Shown here piece after piece: positions 16,507-26,279 of a DNA stretch of 46,607 bases. Position numbers and translations under genes: made by a program. The first letter of the stretch is position 1. Each line of letters opens with the position of its first letter. The notes under the pieces are model-generated. The model ran no database searches, had not been told where the DNA came from, and worked only from the letters and a program-made list of their open reading frames with translations. Source of the stretch: Gemmatimonadota bacterium (lineage in GTDB: Bacteria > Gemmatimonadota > Gemmatimonadetes > Longimicrobiales > Gaopeijiaceae); the NCBI GenBank assembly GCA_007132965.1, contig SLNQ01000040.1, positions 1 through 46,607 on the forward strand, given 5' to 3'.

Positions 16507-17562
16507 ATGGACGTATTCGAGCTGCTCTCCAGGAAGGGCCACGAACAGGTGGTCTTCTGGTCTGAGCCTGAACTGGACTATCGCGGCATCATCGCGATTC
16601 ACGATTCGACGATGGGTCCCGCCCTGGGCGGAACCCGCTTCTGGAACTACAGCTCCGACGAGGAGGCGCTGGTCGATGTGCTCCGGCTCTCCCACGGGAT
16701 GACCTACAAGGCGGCCATCGCCGGGGTCAACCTGGGCGGAGGCAAGTCGGTCATCGTCGGCGACAACCGGACCCGCGACCGGGAGATGATCTTCCGGGCC
16801 CACGGGCGTGCCGTGGAGTCGCTGGGGGGGCGCTACATTACGGCCGAGGACGTGGGGACGTCGGTGGACGACATGGAGTTCGTTCGCATGGAGACCGATG
16901 CCGTGGTGGGCGTCCACGGCGGATCCGGCGATCCGTCGCCGGTGACCGCCTTCGGCACCTACCAGGGCATGCGCGCCTGTGCCCAGCAGAAGTACGGCGA
17001 CTCGTCGCTGGCCGGCCGTCATGTCACCGTGCAGGGCGTGGGGAACGTGGGCTACCATCTCTGCGGTCTCCTGGCCGACGAAGGGGCCCGACTCACCGTC
17101 ACCGACATCGACCCCGAGCGGGTCGAGTCCGTCTGCCGGGAGTTCGACGCCGAGCCCTGCGAGCCCGACGACATCTATGGTGTGGAGGCCGACATCTTCG
17201 CCCCCTGTGCCCTGGGTGCAGTCATCAACGATGACACCCTCAAGGTCCTGAAGGTGGACATCGTGGCCGGAGCCGCCAACAACCAGTTGGCGAGGAGCCG
17301 GCACGGGGAGATCCTTCACGAGCGAAAGGTCCTCTACGCACCGGACTACGTCATCAATGCCGGGGGGCTCATCAACGTCTACGGCGAGCTCCACGACTGG
17401 ACCCCTGACCGGAGCAAGCGGAAGGCCATGGAGATCTACAGCACCCTCCTGCGGATCTTTGAGCGAGCCGACGAAGACGGCGTGCCGACAGCCGCTGCCG
17501 CCGACCAGTTGGCCGAACAACGGATCCGCAACGCCCGCCACCTGCAGCGCTCATACGTCTGA
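16507..17562 (+). CDS. ldh: Leucine dehydrogenase (Glu/Leu/Phe/Val dehydrogenase family)
   Basis: 351 residues, close to Bacillus leucine dehydrogenase (about 364-366). It catalyses NAD-dependent reversible oxidative deamination of branched-chain amino acids. The substrate pocket motif GPALGGTRFW is at 37-46, the catalytic lysines are K68 in MTYKAA and K80 in LGGGKSV, and the nucleotide-binding fold has VQGVGNVGYH. The similarity to bacillar leucine dehydrogenases in the first 80 residues is strong. A GGGAG Shine-Dalgarno lies 9 bases before the ATG. It may feed branched-chain 2-oxoacids into acyl-CoA degradation. Valine or phenylalanine preference remains possible. Confidence 0.9.
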   Translation: MDVFELLSRKGHEQVVFWSEPELDYRGIIAIHDSTMGPALGGTRFWNYSSDEEALVDVLRLSHGMTYKAAIAGVNLGGGKSVIVGDNRTRDREMIFRAHGRAVESLGGRYITAEDVGTSVDDMEFVRMETDAVVGVHGGSGDPSPVTAFGTYQGMRACAQQKYGDSSLAGRHVTVQGVGNVGYHLCGLLADEGARLTVTDIDPERVESVCREFDAEPCEPDDIYGVEADIFAPCALGAVINDDTLKVLKVDIVAGAANNQLARSRHGEILHERKVLYAPDYVINAGGLINVYGELHDWTPDRSKRKAMEIYSTLLRIFERADEDGVPTAAAADQLAEQRIRNARHLQRSYV

Positions 17563-17604
17563 GCCTTCGGGCCACCGTCCGCGAGCCTCTGCCTCGAGCC
17601 CCGA

Positions 17605-18882
17605 ATGTACATGAGCGATCCGTACCAACACCTCCGATCCAGCGATCCCGAAATCTACCAGGCCGTCTGCTCTGAATTGAGACGGCAGGACGAGGGCCTG
17701 GAGCTCATTGCATCGGAGAACTTCGTCTCCATGGCGGTGCTGGAGACGGTGGGGACGGTGCTCACGAACAAGTACGCCGAAGGGCTGCCGGGGCGGAGGT
17801 ACTACGGAGGATGCGAGTTCGTGGACGTAGCCGAGGAGCTGGCTCGCAGCCGGGCCATGCAACTCTTCGGGGCCGAACACGCCAACGTCCAGCCTCATTC
17901 CGGGGCCCAGGCCAATATGGCCACGTACCTGGCATTCCTGGATGCCGGCGACCCGGTGCTGGGGATGAACCTGACCCACGGTGGTCACCTCACCCACGGC
18001 TCGCCGGTGAATGCCTCGGGGATCCTGTACCGGGTTCACGCCTACGGCGTGGACGAGTCCACGGGGATGATCGACTACGACGTGGTGAGGGACCGGGCCA
18101 GGGAGGTCCGTCCTCGCCTCATCGTGGCCGGAGCCAGCGCCTATCCGCGGACCCTGGACTTCGCCGCCTTTGGCGAGATCGCGAGGGAGGTGGGAGCCAG
18201 GCTCATGGTGGACATGGCCCACATCGCCGGCCTGGTGGCCGCAGGGGTCCATCCCAGCCCGGTGCCCCACGCCGACGTGGTGACCAGCACCACGCACAAG
18301 ACCCTGCGGGGTCCCCGGGGAGGCCTCATCCTCACCACGGAGGAGCACCAGAAGAAGGTGGACAAGGCCGTGTTTCCGGGTATGCAGGGCGGTCCTCTCA
18401 TGCACGTCATCGCCGCCAAGGCGGTAGGCTTCCGCGAGGCGCTGCAGCCCTCCTTCAACCGATACCAGGAACAGATCGTGGCCAATGCCCGGGCGCTGGG
18501 GGAGCGGCTCATGGAACGGGGGTTCCATCTCGTGTCCGGTGGAACCGACACCCACCTCATCCTCATGGATCTCCAGGACCGCGGTGAGCTCACCGGCAAA
18601 GACGCCGAGCGAGCCCTGGACGCCGCCGGGATCACGGTGAACAAGAACACCGTGCCGGGAGAGAGCCGGTCACCCTTCGTGACCTCGGGTCTCCGCGTCG
18701 GAACGTCGGCTCTGACCTCGCGGGGGATGGCCGAGCCGGAGATGGCGCGGGTGGCCGACTGGATCGCCGACGTGCTGGAACGTCCCGGCGACGCCGACCG
18801 CCACGAGGAGATCCGCCGGGAGGTCCTGGAGCTGTGCCACGGCTTCCCCCTCTACCCCGAGCTCCGCAACGGCTCGGCTTGA
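17605..18882 (+). CDS. glyA: Serine hydroxymethyltransferase GlyA
   Basis: 425 residues from ATG 17605 (ATG 17611 is an equally plausible start). This PLP enzyme interconverts serine plus tetrahydrofolate and glycine plus methylene-tetrahydrofolate. The N-terminal LELIASENF and [13 protein letters not shown], the cofactor-binding HSGAQANMA, and the PLP lysine K232 in [13 protein letters not shown] are all present. The C-terminal domain contains GTNKNT-like [14 protein letters not shown] and [14 protein letters not shown]. It follows leucine dehydrogenase by 42 bases and may share its transcript. No glycine riboswitch was recognised upstream. Confidence 0.97.
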   Translation: MYMSDPYQHLRSSDPEIYQAVCSELRRQDEGLELIASENFVSMAVLETVGTVLTNKYAEGLPGRRYYGGCEFVDVAEELARSRAMQLFGAEHANVQPHSGAQANMATYLAFLDAGDPVLGMNLTHGGHLTHGSPVNASGILYRVHAYGVDESTGMIDYDVVRDRAREVRPRLIVAGASAYPRTLDFAAFGEIAREVGARLMVDMAHIAGLVAAGVHPSPVPHADVVTSTTHKTLRGPRGGLILTTEEHQKKVDKAVFPGMQGGPLMHVIAAKAVGFREALQPSFNRYQEQIVANARALGERLMERGFHLVSGGTDTHLILMDLQDRGELTGKDAERALDAAGITVNKNTVPGESRSPFVTSGLRVGTSALTSRGMAEPEMARVADWIADVLERPGDADRHEEIRREVLELCHGFPLYPELRNGSA

Positions 18883-19018
18883 CGCCAGGAGGGGAAACCG
18901 GCGAGACTCAAAATACGGTCCACGACGGACCGACGAAGTCCCTGGAGAGGACCCTCGCCCGGAAGCCATCTGAAGGCTACCCCTGGCGGTCGTGCTCCAC
19001 ATGCCACAGAATTCGGCC

Positions 19019-19399
19019 ATGACTGAAGTCCAATTCGCCGACGAGATCCTGCACCGCCTTCGCCAGCGGAACCCCCGCTACATGGGCAAGGCGTACCTCT
19101 TTGTGCTCTCGTCCCTGCACCACGTGATGGAGGACCTCGAGTCTCCCAGGCACATTTCGGGCCCCGAGTTGGCCGAGGGCGTACGGTGTCTGGCCCTCAA
19201 GGAGTTCGGGCCCATGGCCCGCACCGTCCTGGAGCACTGGGGGATCCACCAGACCGGAGATGTGGGGCGCATCGTCTTCGCCCTGGTGGAGGAGGGGGTG
19301 CTGGTGAAGGAGGAGGAGGACCGGCTGGACGACTTCGAGAATCTCTTCGACTTCGAGAAGGCCTTTGAGCAGGACTATCCCTGGGACGTTCGGGAGTGA
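19019..19399 (+). CDS. Minf_1886 family (TIGR04138-like) protein of unknown function
   Basis: 126 residues from ATG 19019 (ATG 19001 is also possible; neither has a clear Shine-Dalgarno). I recognise the family pattern: a helical N-terminus with the YxFVLSSLHHVM type, HISGPELAEGVRCLAL, and then the strongly conserved FGPMARTVLEHWGI and DVGRIVFALVEEGVL. It ends with the acidic DDFENLFDFEKAF. This family was first noted in Verrucomicrobia and Planctomycetes and has no known function. The protein is soluble and acidic, with no membrane segment or catalytic motif. It lies 136 bases after glyA; a CGGTCC/GGACCG hairpin (18916-18932) sits in that gap. Confidence 0.8.
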   Translation: MTEVQFADEILHRLRQRNPRYMGKAYLFVLSSLHHVMEDLESPRHISGPELAEGVRCLALKEFGPMARTVLEHWGIHQTGDVGRIVFALVEEGVLVKEEEDRLDDFENLFDFEKAFEQDYPWDVRE

Positions 19400-19525
19400 C
19401 GGGGGGAAACATCCCAAACGGGTCGGGGAATACAAGCACCGGGGAGGCGCCAGGGTCCCCGCGCTACCGGCCGGAGCGCCTGCCCCCATCCGTGACCAGG
19501 ACCACGACGACGTGAGGGGTGGACC

Positions 19526-19723
19526 ATGGAAGACGAACGTCCTTTTCCCGCCTGCCAGAAGTGTGGTGCCGGCCTCCTGATTCCCCTTTCGGACTACGGA
19601 AGGGACGGGGCATCCATCCGCTACAAGGCCTGGGTGTGCAGCAGTCCCGATTGCGGCTTCAACATCCGCATCGACAACGGCGAGATCAGCTTCGGACGCG
19701 CCATCGGTCAGAGCCAGAAGTGA
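19526..19723 (+). CDS. Small zinc-ribbon protein
   Basis: 65 residues. A GAGGGGTGG Shine-Dalgarno lies just before the ATG. Two metal-binding knuckles are visible: C10 and C13 (CQKC) and C38 and C43 (CSSPDC), separated by 24 residues, with hydrophobic and basic residues between. This suggests a single zinc ribbon of the kind found in nucleic-acid or protein adaptors. The protein has no other domain. nnr starts 3 bases downstream. The function is unknown. Confidence 0.7.
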   Translation: MEDERPFPACQKCGAGLLIPLSDYGRDGASIRYKAWVCSSPDCGFNIRIDNGEISFGRAIGQSQK

Positions 19724-19726
19724 CCC

Positions 19727-21328
19727 GTGGATAGCCACGGTGCGGGACAAGGCAGCGGGTCCGCACCTGTCTTCATGGGAAGGGCCTTCGTGCCGGTGCC
19801 CACCGGCTCCCAGTCGGCGGCCTTCGACCGTCGAGCCATCGAAGTCGAGGGCGTGCCCCAGCCCGTCCTGATGGAAAACGCTGGACGCACCGCCGCCCAG
19901 GTGCTGACCCGCCTCTTTCCCCGGGGCACCGTCGTGGTGCTGGCCGGATCCGGCAACAACGGGGGAGACGGTGTGGTGCTGGCCCGCGCCCTTCGGAGCT
20001 GGGGGCGTCCTGTAGAGCTCCTCTCCGACCCCCACCGGCCGAGTCCGGATCCCCTGCTGCACGGCTGGGAGATTCCCGGAGGGCCGATGCCTGACGATGA
20101 CGCTCGTCTGGCGGCCCGCCTTCGGGCTGCCGACGTGGTGGTGGACGGTCTGCTGGGGACAGGCATCCGCGGTGCCCCCCGAGCCGCGCAGGCTCGAGTG
20201 ATCCGGGCCGTGAACGCCACCGGAAGCCCGGTGCTGGCCCTGGACATCCCGTCAGGGGTGGACGCTGACACCGGAACCGTGGAGGGAGAGGTGGTCCGGG
20301 CCCGGGCCACGGTGGCGTTCGGGGCACCCAAGCTGGGCACCCTCCTGCATCCGGGGAGGGAGATGGCAGGACGTCTGCTGGCGGTGGAGATCGGGTTTCC
20401 TCCCTGGCAGAGTGAGGATGTGTCGGGTCGGCTCCTCACCCCCGGGTGGGCCGAGGGCCATCGGCCGCGCCGACCCCTGGTGACCCACAAGAACGCCGCC
20501 GGTCGGCTCCTCCTCGTGGCCGGTTCGGCCCGCATGGGCGGCGCCGCCGTCCTGGCCGCCCGGGGCGCCCTGCGTTCAGGTGTCGGGTACCTGCGGGTGG
20601 CGGTGCCAGAGTCTCTCCGATCGGTCCTCCAGTCGGCTGTTCCGGAGGCGGTGCAGGTGGAGCGGGACGATCCGGACGCCCTCGGGGAGGCGCTGTCCGC
20701 CTCCGATACCGTGGCCGCCGGGCCGGGACTGGGCACCGACTCCGGGACGGCCAGGCTCCTGGACGGACTCCTGGCGGAGGCGGGCCCCCGGCCCGTTCTG
20801 CTGGATGCCGACGCCCTGAACCTTCTGGCTGCCGGCCAGTTGAGCCACTGGGGCGCGTCGGGCCCGCAGACCGCCCTCCTCACCCCCCATCCAGGCGAGG
20901 CGGCCCGGCTCCTGGAGCGCACCAGCGCGGAGGTGGCGGAGCACCCGGTAGAGGCGGCGCGGGAGCTGGCTCGCCGCTACGGCGCCACCGTTCTGCTCAA
21001 GGGTGCGCCCTCCATGGTGGCCACGCCCCGGGAAGAGGACCCGCTCCTCATCTCCGCCACCGGATCGTCGGATCTGGCCCGGGCGGGAATGGGAGACGTC
21101 CTCACCGGCTCGGGGGGGGCGTTTCTGGCCCGGGGCGTCGATCCGGCGGTGGCCGGCGGCCTGGCGCTCCACTTCACGGGATTGGCGGCGCTTCTGGCCG
21201 GCGAGGGAGAGGCGCTTCTCCCCGGAAGCGTGGCCGAGGGCCTGGTTCGGGCTCTGGGCATGGAGGGCGCCGGGACGTCGCCCCTGGGGCTTCCCTCCCT
21301 GGTCCTGGACCTGCCTCGACCGTGGTGA
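19727..21328 (+). CDS. nnr: Bifunctional NAD(P)H-hydrate epimerase / ADP-dependent dehydratase
   Basis: 533 residues from GTG 19727; ATG 19775 would trim a low-complexity leader and is an equally good start. The N-terminal epimerase domain (about 25-240) has MENAGRTAAQ (49-58) and GSGNNGGDG (74-82). The C-terminal dehydratase domain, a ribokinase-like fold, has LLTPHPGEAARLL and the ARAGMGDVLTG nucleotide/catalytic block. Together the two activities repair the damaged R- and S-forms of hydrated NAD(P)H. The stop overlaps the thiL start (GTGA), part of a tightly packed run to eno. Confidence 0.93.
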   Translation: MDSHGAGQGSGSAPVFMGRAFVPVPTGSQSAAFDRRAIEVEGVPQPVLMENAGRTAAQVLTRLFPRGTVVVLAGSGNNGGDGVVLARALRSWGRPVELLSDPHRPSPDPLLHGWEIPGGPMPDDDARLAARLRAADVVVDGLLGTGIRGAPRAAQARVIRAVNATGSPVLALDIPSGVDADTGTVEGEVVRARATVAFGAPKLGTLLHPGREMAGRLLAVEIGFPPWQSEDVSGRLLTPGWAEGHRPRRPLVTHKNAAGRLLLVAGSARMGGAAVLAARGALRSGVGYLRVAVPESLRSVLQSAVPEAVQVERDDPDALGEALSASDTVAAGPGLGTDSGTARLLDGLLAEAGPRPVLLDADALNLLAAGQLSHWGASGPQTALLTPHPGEAARLLERTSAEVAEHPVEAARELARRYGATVLLKGAPSMVATPREEDPLLISATGSSDLARAGMGDVLTGSGGAFLARGVDPAVAGGLALHFTGLAALLAGEGEALLPGSVAEGLVRALGMEGAGTSPLGLPSLVLDLPRPW

Positions 21329-22304
21329 GCCGGGTCGTTCTGGGGCCCGGTCGGGAGTTCGACGAGATCCGCCGGGCGCTCGACGGCGCCCCTGCCCTGC
21401 CGGACGAGGTCCTGGTGGGCCCCGGGGACGATGCTGCGGTGGTGGCGCCGGACCTGGTGGTTTCCACGGACCTGGCGGTAGAGGGGATCCACTTCCGCCT
21501 GGATTGGATCTCGGCCGGGGAAGCGGGAATGCGAGCCGTGGGTGCCGCCGTGAGCGATCTGGCCGCCATGGGGGGCCGGCTCATCGGGGTGTTGGCGTCG
21601 GTGGCCATGCCCTCCGCCGCAGGTGCGGGCCCGGAGCTCATGGACGGGATCCGGAGCCGCACCGAGGAGTTGGGGGGACACCTCCTGGGCGGCGACCTCA
21701 CCCGGTCGCCGGGCCCCCTCCTTGTGGACGTGGTGGTTCTGGGCCGGGCGCCGAGTCCGCTGCTTCGCTCAGGGGCCCGTCCCGGCGACGAGCTCTGGGT
21801 GACGGGCACCCTGGGCGCCGCCGCGGGGGCGGTGAGGTGTTGGCGGGACGGCCGGGCCCCGTCCCCGGCGCTCCGAGGGGCCTTCGTTCGTCCGGAGCCG
21901 CGACTCGAGGAGGTCCGGTGGCTGGCTTCCCGCGCCCAGGTCACGGCGGCCATAGACCTCTCCGACGGCCTCGCCGGCGACGCCGGACACCTGGCTGCCG
22001 CCTCGGAGGTAGCCGTTCGGCTGGAGGCCGACGCCCTCCCGCTGGCGCCGGCGCTGCCGGGAGACGCCCTGGAGCTGGCCCTCCATGGGGGGGAGGACTA
22101 CGAACTCCTCCTGGCATCGGATCCCGGCGCCCTCTCCGGCCCGGTGGTGGAGGCGTTCACCCGGCGCTTCGGACTCCCCCTCACCTGCGTGGGGCGGGTG
22201 GAACGGGGCTCGGGAGTGCTCCTGGTGCCTCCGGGAGGTGGGAGCGCCCGGCCCCTGCGGCGAGGAGGGTTCGACCACCTGGACTCCCGGGAGGAGGAGG
22301 GCGG

Positions 22305-22308
<4 letters not shown>
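21325..22308 (+). CDS. thiL: Thiamine-monophosphate kinase ThiL
   Basis: 327 residues from GTG 21325, which forms a GTGA overlap with nnr; GTG 21322 is possible. It phosphorylates thiamine monophosphate to thiamine diphosphate. Motifs are GPGDDAAVV (33-41) with metal-binding acids, VVSTDLAVEG (45-54), VGAAVSDLAAMGG, GGDLTRS, DLSDGLAGDAGHLA and HGGEDYELLL. These cover the AIRS-like N- and C-domains. Length and order fit the family. It is not next to other thiamine genes, and the neighbours (nnr, plsC, eno) suggest a general housekeeping operon. Confidence 0.94.
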
Positions 22309-24334
<2,026 letters not shown>

Positions 24335-24339
24335 GCCAT

Positions 24340-24645
24340 ATGCTCCGACGATTCGTCTTTCCCGCGGTCCTGGTGGTAGCGGGGTACTACGCGCTCTTCG
24401 GTGGCGAGTACACGGTTCTGGACCTCCGGGGCGTCCAGGCCGAGACCCAGGAGGCTACCGAGAAGCTCCAGGATCTCCGGGCCGTCACTGATTCGCTGAC
24501 TCTGAGGGTCGACTCGCTGGACCACGACGATCAGACGCTGGAGGCCCTGGCACGGGAGCGCTTCGGCATGATCCGCGACGGGGAGATCCTCTACCGCTAT
24601 ACCGGCGATCCCGACACCGACGGGGAGGACCCCTCCGGGACTTGA
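24340..24645 (+). CDS. FtsB/DivIC-family septum formation initiator
   Basis: 101 residues from ATG 24340. One N-terminal transmembrane helix (about 3-21, FVFPAVLVVAGYYALFGG) is followed by a leucine/glutamate-rich coiled coil (about 30-65). The diagnostic C-terminal block is LARERFGMIRDGEILYRY. This bitopic layout is that of FtsB/DivIC, a component of the FtsQLB/DivIB-FtsL-DivIC divisome complex. eno followed by ftsB is a widely conserved pair, which supports the call. Its stop codon overlaps the -35 box of the tRNA promoter. Confidence 0.88.
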   Translation: MLRRFVFPAVLVVAGYYALFGGEYTVLDLRGVQAETQEATEKLQDLRAVTDSLTLRVDSLDHDDQTLEALARERFGMIRDGEILYRYTGDPDTDGEDPSGT

Positions 24646-24670
24646 CATCCGCCCCCCCGAGCGGTAGCCT
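24642..24670 (+). promoter_or_regulatory. Promoter of the CAU tRNA gene
   Basis: A consensus TTGACA (24642-24647), a 17-base GC-rich spacer and TAGCCT (24665-24670), followed by a T-run. The predicted start lies a few bases before the tRNA at 24685. The -35 box overlaps the stop codon of the ftsB-like gene. Confidence 0.65.
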
Positions 24671-24684
24671 TTTTTGCTCATTTG

Positions 24685-24758
24685 GCCGGAGTAGCTCAGT
24701 TGGTTAGAGCAGCGGAATCATAATCCGCGAGTCGGGGGTTCGAGTCCCTCCTCCGGCA
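24685..24758 (+). tRNA. tRNA-Met (anticodon CAU; elongator type)
   Basis: 74 bases with a full cloverleaf. Acceptor GCCGGAG pairs with CTCCGGC (discriminator A). The D stem is GCTC/GAGC. The anticodon stem GCGGA/TCCGC encloses the loop ATCATAA with CAT at positions 34-36. The T stem GGGGG/CCCTC has one G-T pair and the loop is TTCGAGT. The 1-72 pair is G-C, so it is not an initiator tRNA. The D-arm and the CTCATAA-like loop resemble elongator tRNA-Met, but a CAU tRNA-Ile2 modified by TilS cannot be fully excluded. CCA is not encoded. Confidence 0.88.
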
Positions 24759-24897
24759 CTGAAGACGGAGCGCCCGAATGCGCCGGACCTACGGGCCTGC
24801 GGTCCTCCCGCGCACTTGCACGGGGGGGCCGTCTTGAAGGGGGGTCCACCGTGCCTTCATCGTTCTCGTTCCCGAATTCTCCTGAGATTCCAAGGCC

Positions 24898-25443
24898 ATG
24901 GATACCAGCCCTCGCGTCACCTCGTCGGAAGCGCTCGTGGAGTCCCGCCGCCAGTCCCTGCGGGAAACGGTGGGCCGATCTCTCCAGGCGCCCCCTGCCG
25001 ACGGATCCCCTCTCCCTGAAGAGCGTCGCAGGTATCTCCTGGGGGAGGCCCGGGACCTGTACTGGAACGACCTGGAGTGGGAGAACGTCACCGGAGAGGA
25101 GGAGCTGGAGGGCGGTCCCCTCATCGAGCTCACCTTTCCCGGCGTGCTGGCCTACGTGCGAGGTCTGCTCCTCAACGAGGTTCCCGATGATTCTCCGGTG
25201 GGCCCGTCGCCGCGTCCCCAGGTGGTGGAAGATTTCCTCCACTTCCTGGCCGAACGGGTCCTGGAGCTGGAGGAGGAGGCCGGCGACGACCCGGCGCAGG
25301 ACCTGTCGCTGACCTCCGATCTCCTGGACCAGGTACTCCTGATCTACCACGGGATCTCTCCCGAAGACGTAGGCCCCGACCAGCCCGGACGCGAAGCCTC
25401 CCGGGACCATTCTCCGGAGAGGCCCGCGGCAGACCGGGGATGA
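24898..25443 (+). CDS. Hypothetical acidic protein
   Basis: 181 residues, not recognised. It is strongly acidic with a helical central part. The middle contains LGEARDLYWNDLEWENVTGEEEL, then FPGVLAYVRGLLLNEV and VEDFLHFLAERVLELEEEAGDD; the C-terminus is proline/charge-rich. No catalytic motif, signal peptide or membrane helix is visible. The ATG lies 140 bases after the tRNA. Its stop overlaps the glycerophosphodiesterase start by ATGA, which supports it as a real gene. Codon usage matches its neighbours. Confidence 0.65.
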   Translation: MDTSPRVTSSEALVESRRQSLRETVGRSLQAPPADGSPLPEERRRYLLGEARDLYWNDLEWENVTGEEELEGGPLIELTFPGVLAYVRGLLLNEVPDDSPVGPSPRPQVVEDFLHFLAERVLELEEEAGDDPAQDLSLTSDLLDQVLLIYHGISPEDVGPDQPGREASRDHSPERPAADRG

Positions 25444-26279
25444 GGAGACGGCCGGGGCACCCCTACCTGGCCGGTGCCCCCCTCCTCTTTGCCCACCGGG
25501 GCGGTGCCCTCCTGGCGCCCGAGAACACCCTGGAGGCCTTCACCGAGGCGGTGGAACGCTGGGGGGCCGATGTCCTGGAGATGGACGTCCGCCTGACCCG
25601 CGACCATGAGCTGGTGGTCATCCACGACGCCACGGTAGACCGGACCACCGACGGCTCCGGTGCGGTCAGCTCCTTCAGCCTGGCCGAACTCCAGGAGCTG
25701 GATGCCGGGGCGCGCTTCCAGGGGCCCGGGGGCGAGCGTCCGTTCCGCGGCCAGGGGGTGAGGGTCCCCCGCTTTCGAACCGTACTGGAGCGCTTCCCCC
25801 ACACCCGACTCAACGTGGACGCCAAGGACCCCCGAGCCACCGTTCCCCTCATCCGGATGGTGGAGGCCATGGGTGCCCGGGACCGGGTCCTGCTGGCCTC
25901 CGCTGACGAGGCGGGCCGGGCCGACCGGCGGGGATACCGCGGGCCCGTCTCCGCCACCCGGCGCCAGATCCGGCTCTTCTACTTTCTCCACCGGCTGCCC
26001 CGCGGCGGCCCCTTCACGCCTGCCACCGACGCCCTTCAGATCCCGTACCGCTGGGAGGGGCGGCAGGTGACCACGCCCCGACTCATCCGGGAGGCGCATC
26101 GTCGGAACCTGCCCGTCCACGTCTGGACGGTAGACGCACCGGACCTCATGCGTCGGCTCCTGCGGTGGGGGGGCGATGCGATCCAGACCGACCGCCCTGA
26201 CGTCCTGGCCCGGGTTCTGCACGAGGAGGCGGGGCGCCCGCTGCCGCCGGGCCACCGCACGCGGATGTCCGGCCGGTGA
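25440..26279 (+). CDS. Glycerophosphodiester phosphodiesterase family protein
   Basis: 279 residues. It hydrolyses glycerophosphodiesters to glycerol-3-phosphate and an alcohol. The GDPD motifs are clear: FAHRGG (H19, R20), APENTLEAF, LEMDVRLT with the metal-binding E47 and D49, and VVIHDATVDRTTDG with H62. No signal peptide is seen, so it is likely cytoplasmic (UgpQ-like) rather than periplasmic (GlpQ-like). It overlaps the hypothetical gene upstream and tilS downstream by 4 bases each. Substrate choice is not determined by these motifs. Confidence 0.9.
   Translation: MRRRPGHPYLAGAPLLFAHRGGALLAPENTLEAFTEAVERWGADVLEMDVRLTRDHELVVIHDATVDRTTDGSGAVSSFSLAELQELDAGARFQGPGGERPFRGQGVRVPRFRTVLERFPHTRLNVDAKDPRATVPLIRMVEAMGARDRVLLASADEAGRADRRGYRGPVSATRRQIRLFYFLHRLPRGGPFTPATDALQIPYRWEGRQVTTPRLIREAHRRNLPVHVWTVDAPDLMRRLLRWGGDAIQTDRPDVLARVLHEEAGRPLPPGHRTRMSGR

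Noticed and set aside
24685..24758. Initiator tRNA
   Set aside because: The G1-C72 pair is intact; initiators have a mismatch there.
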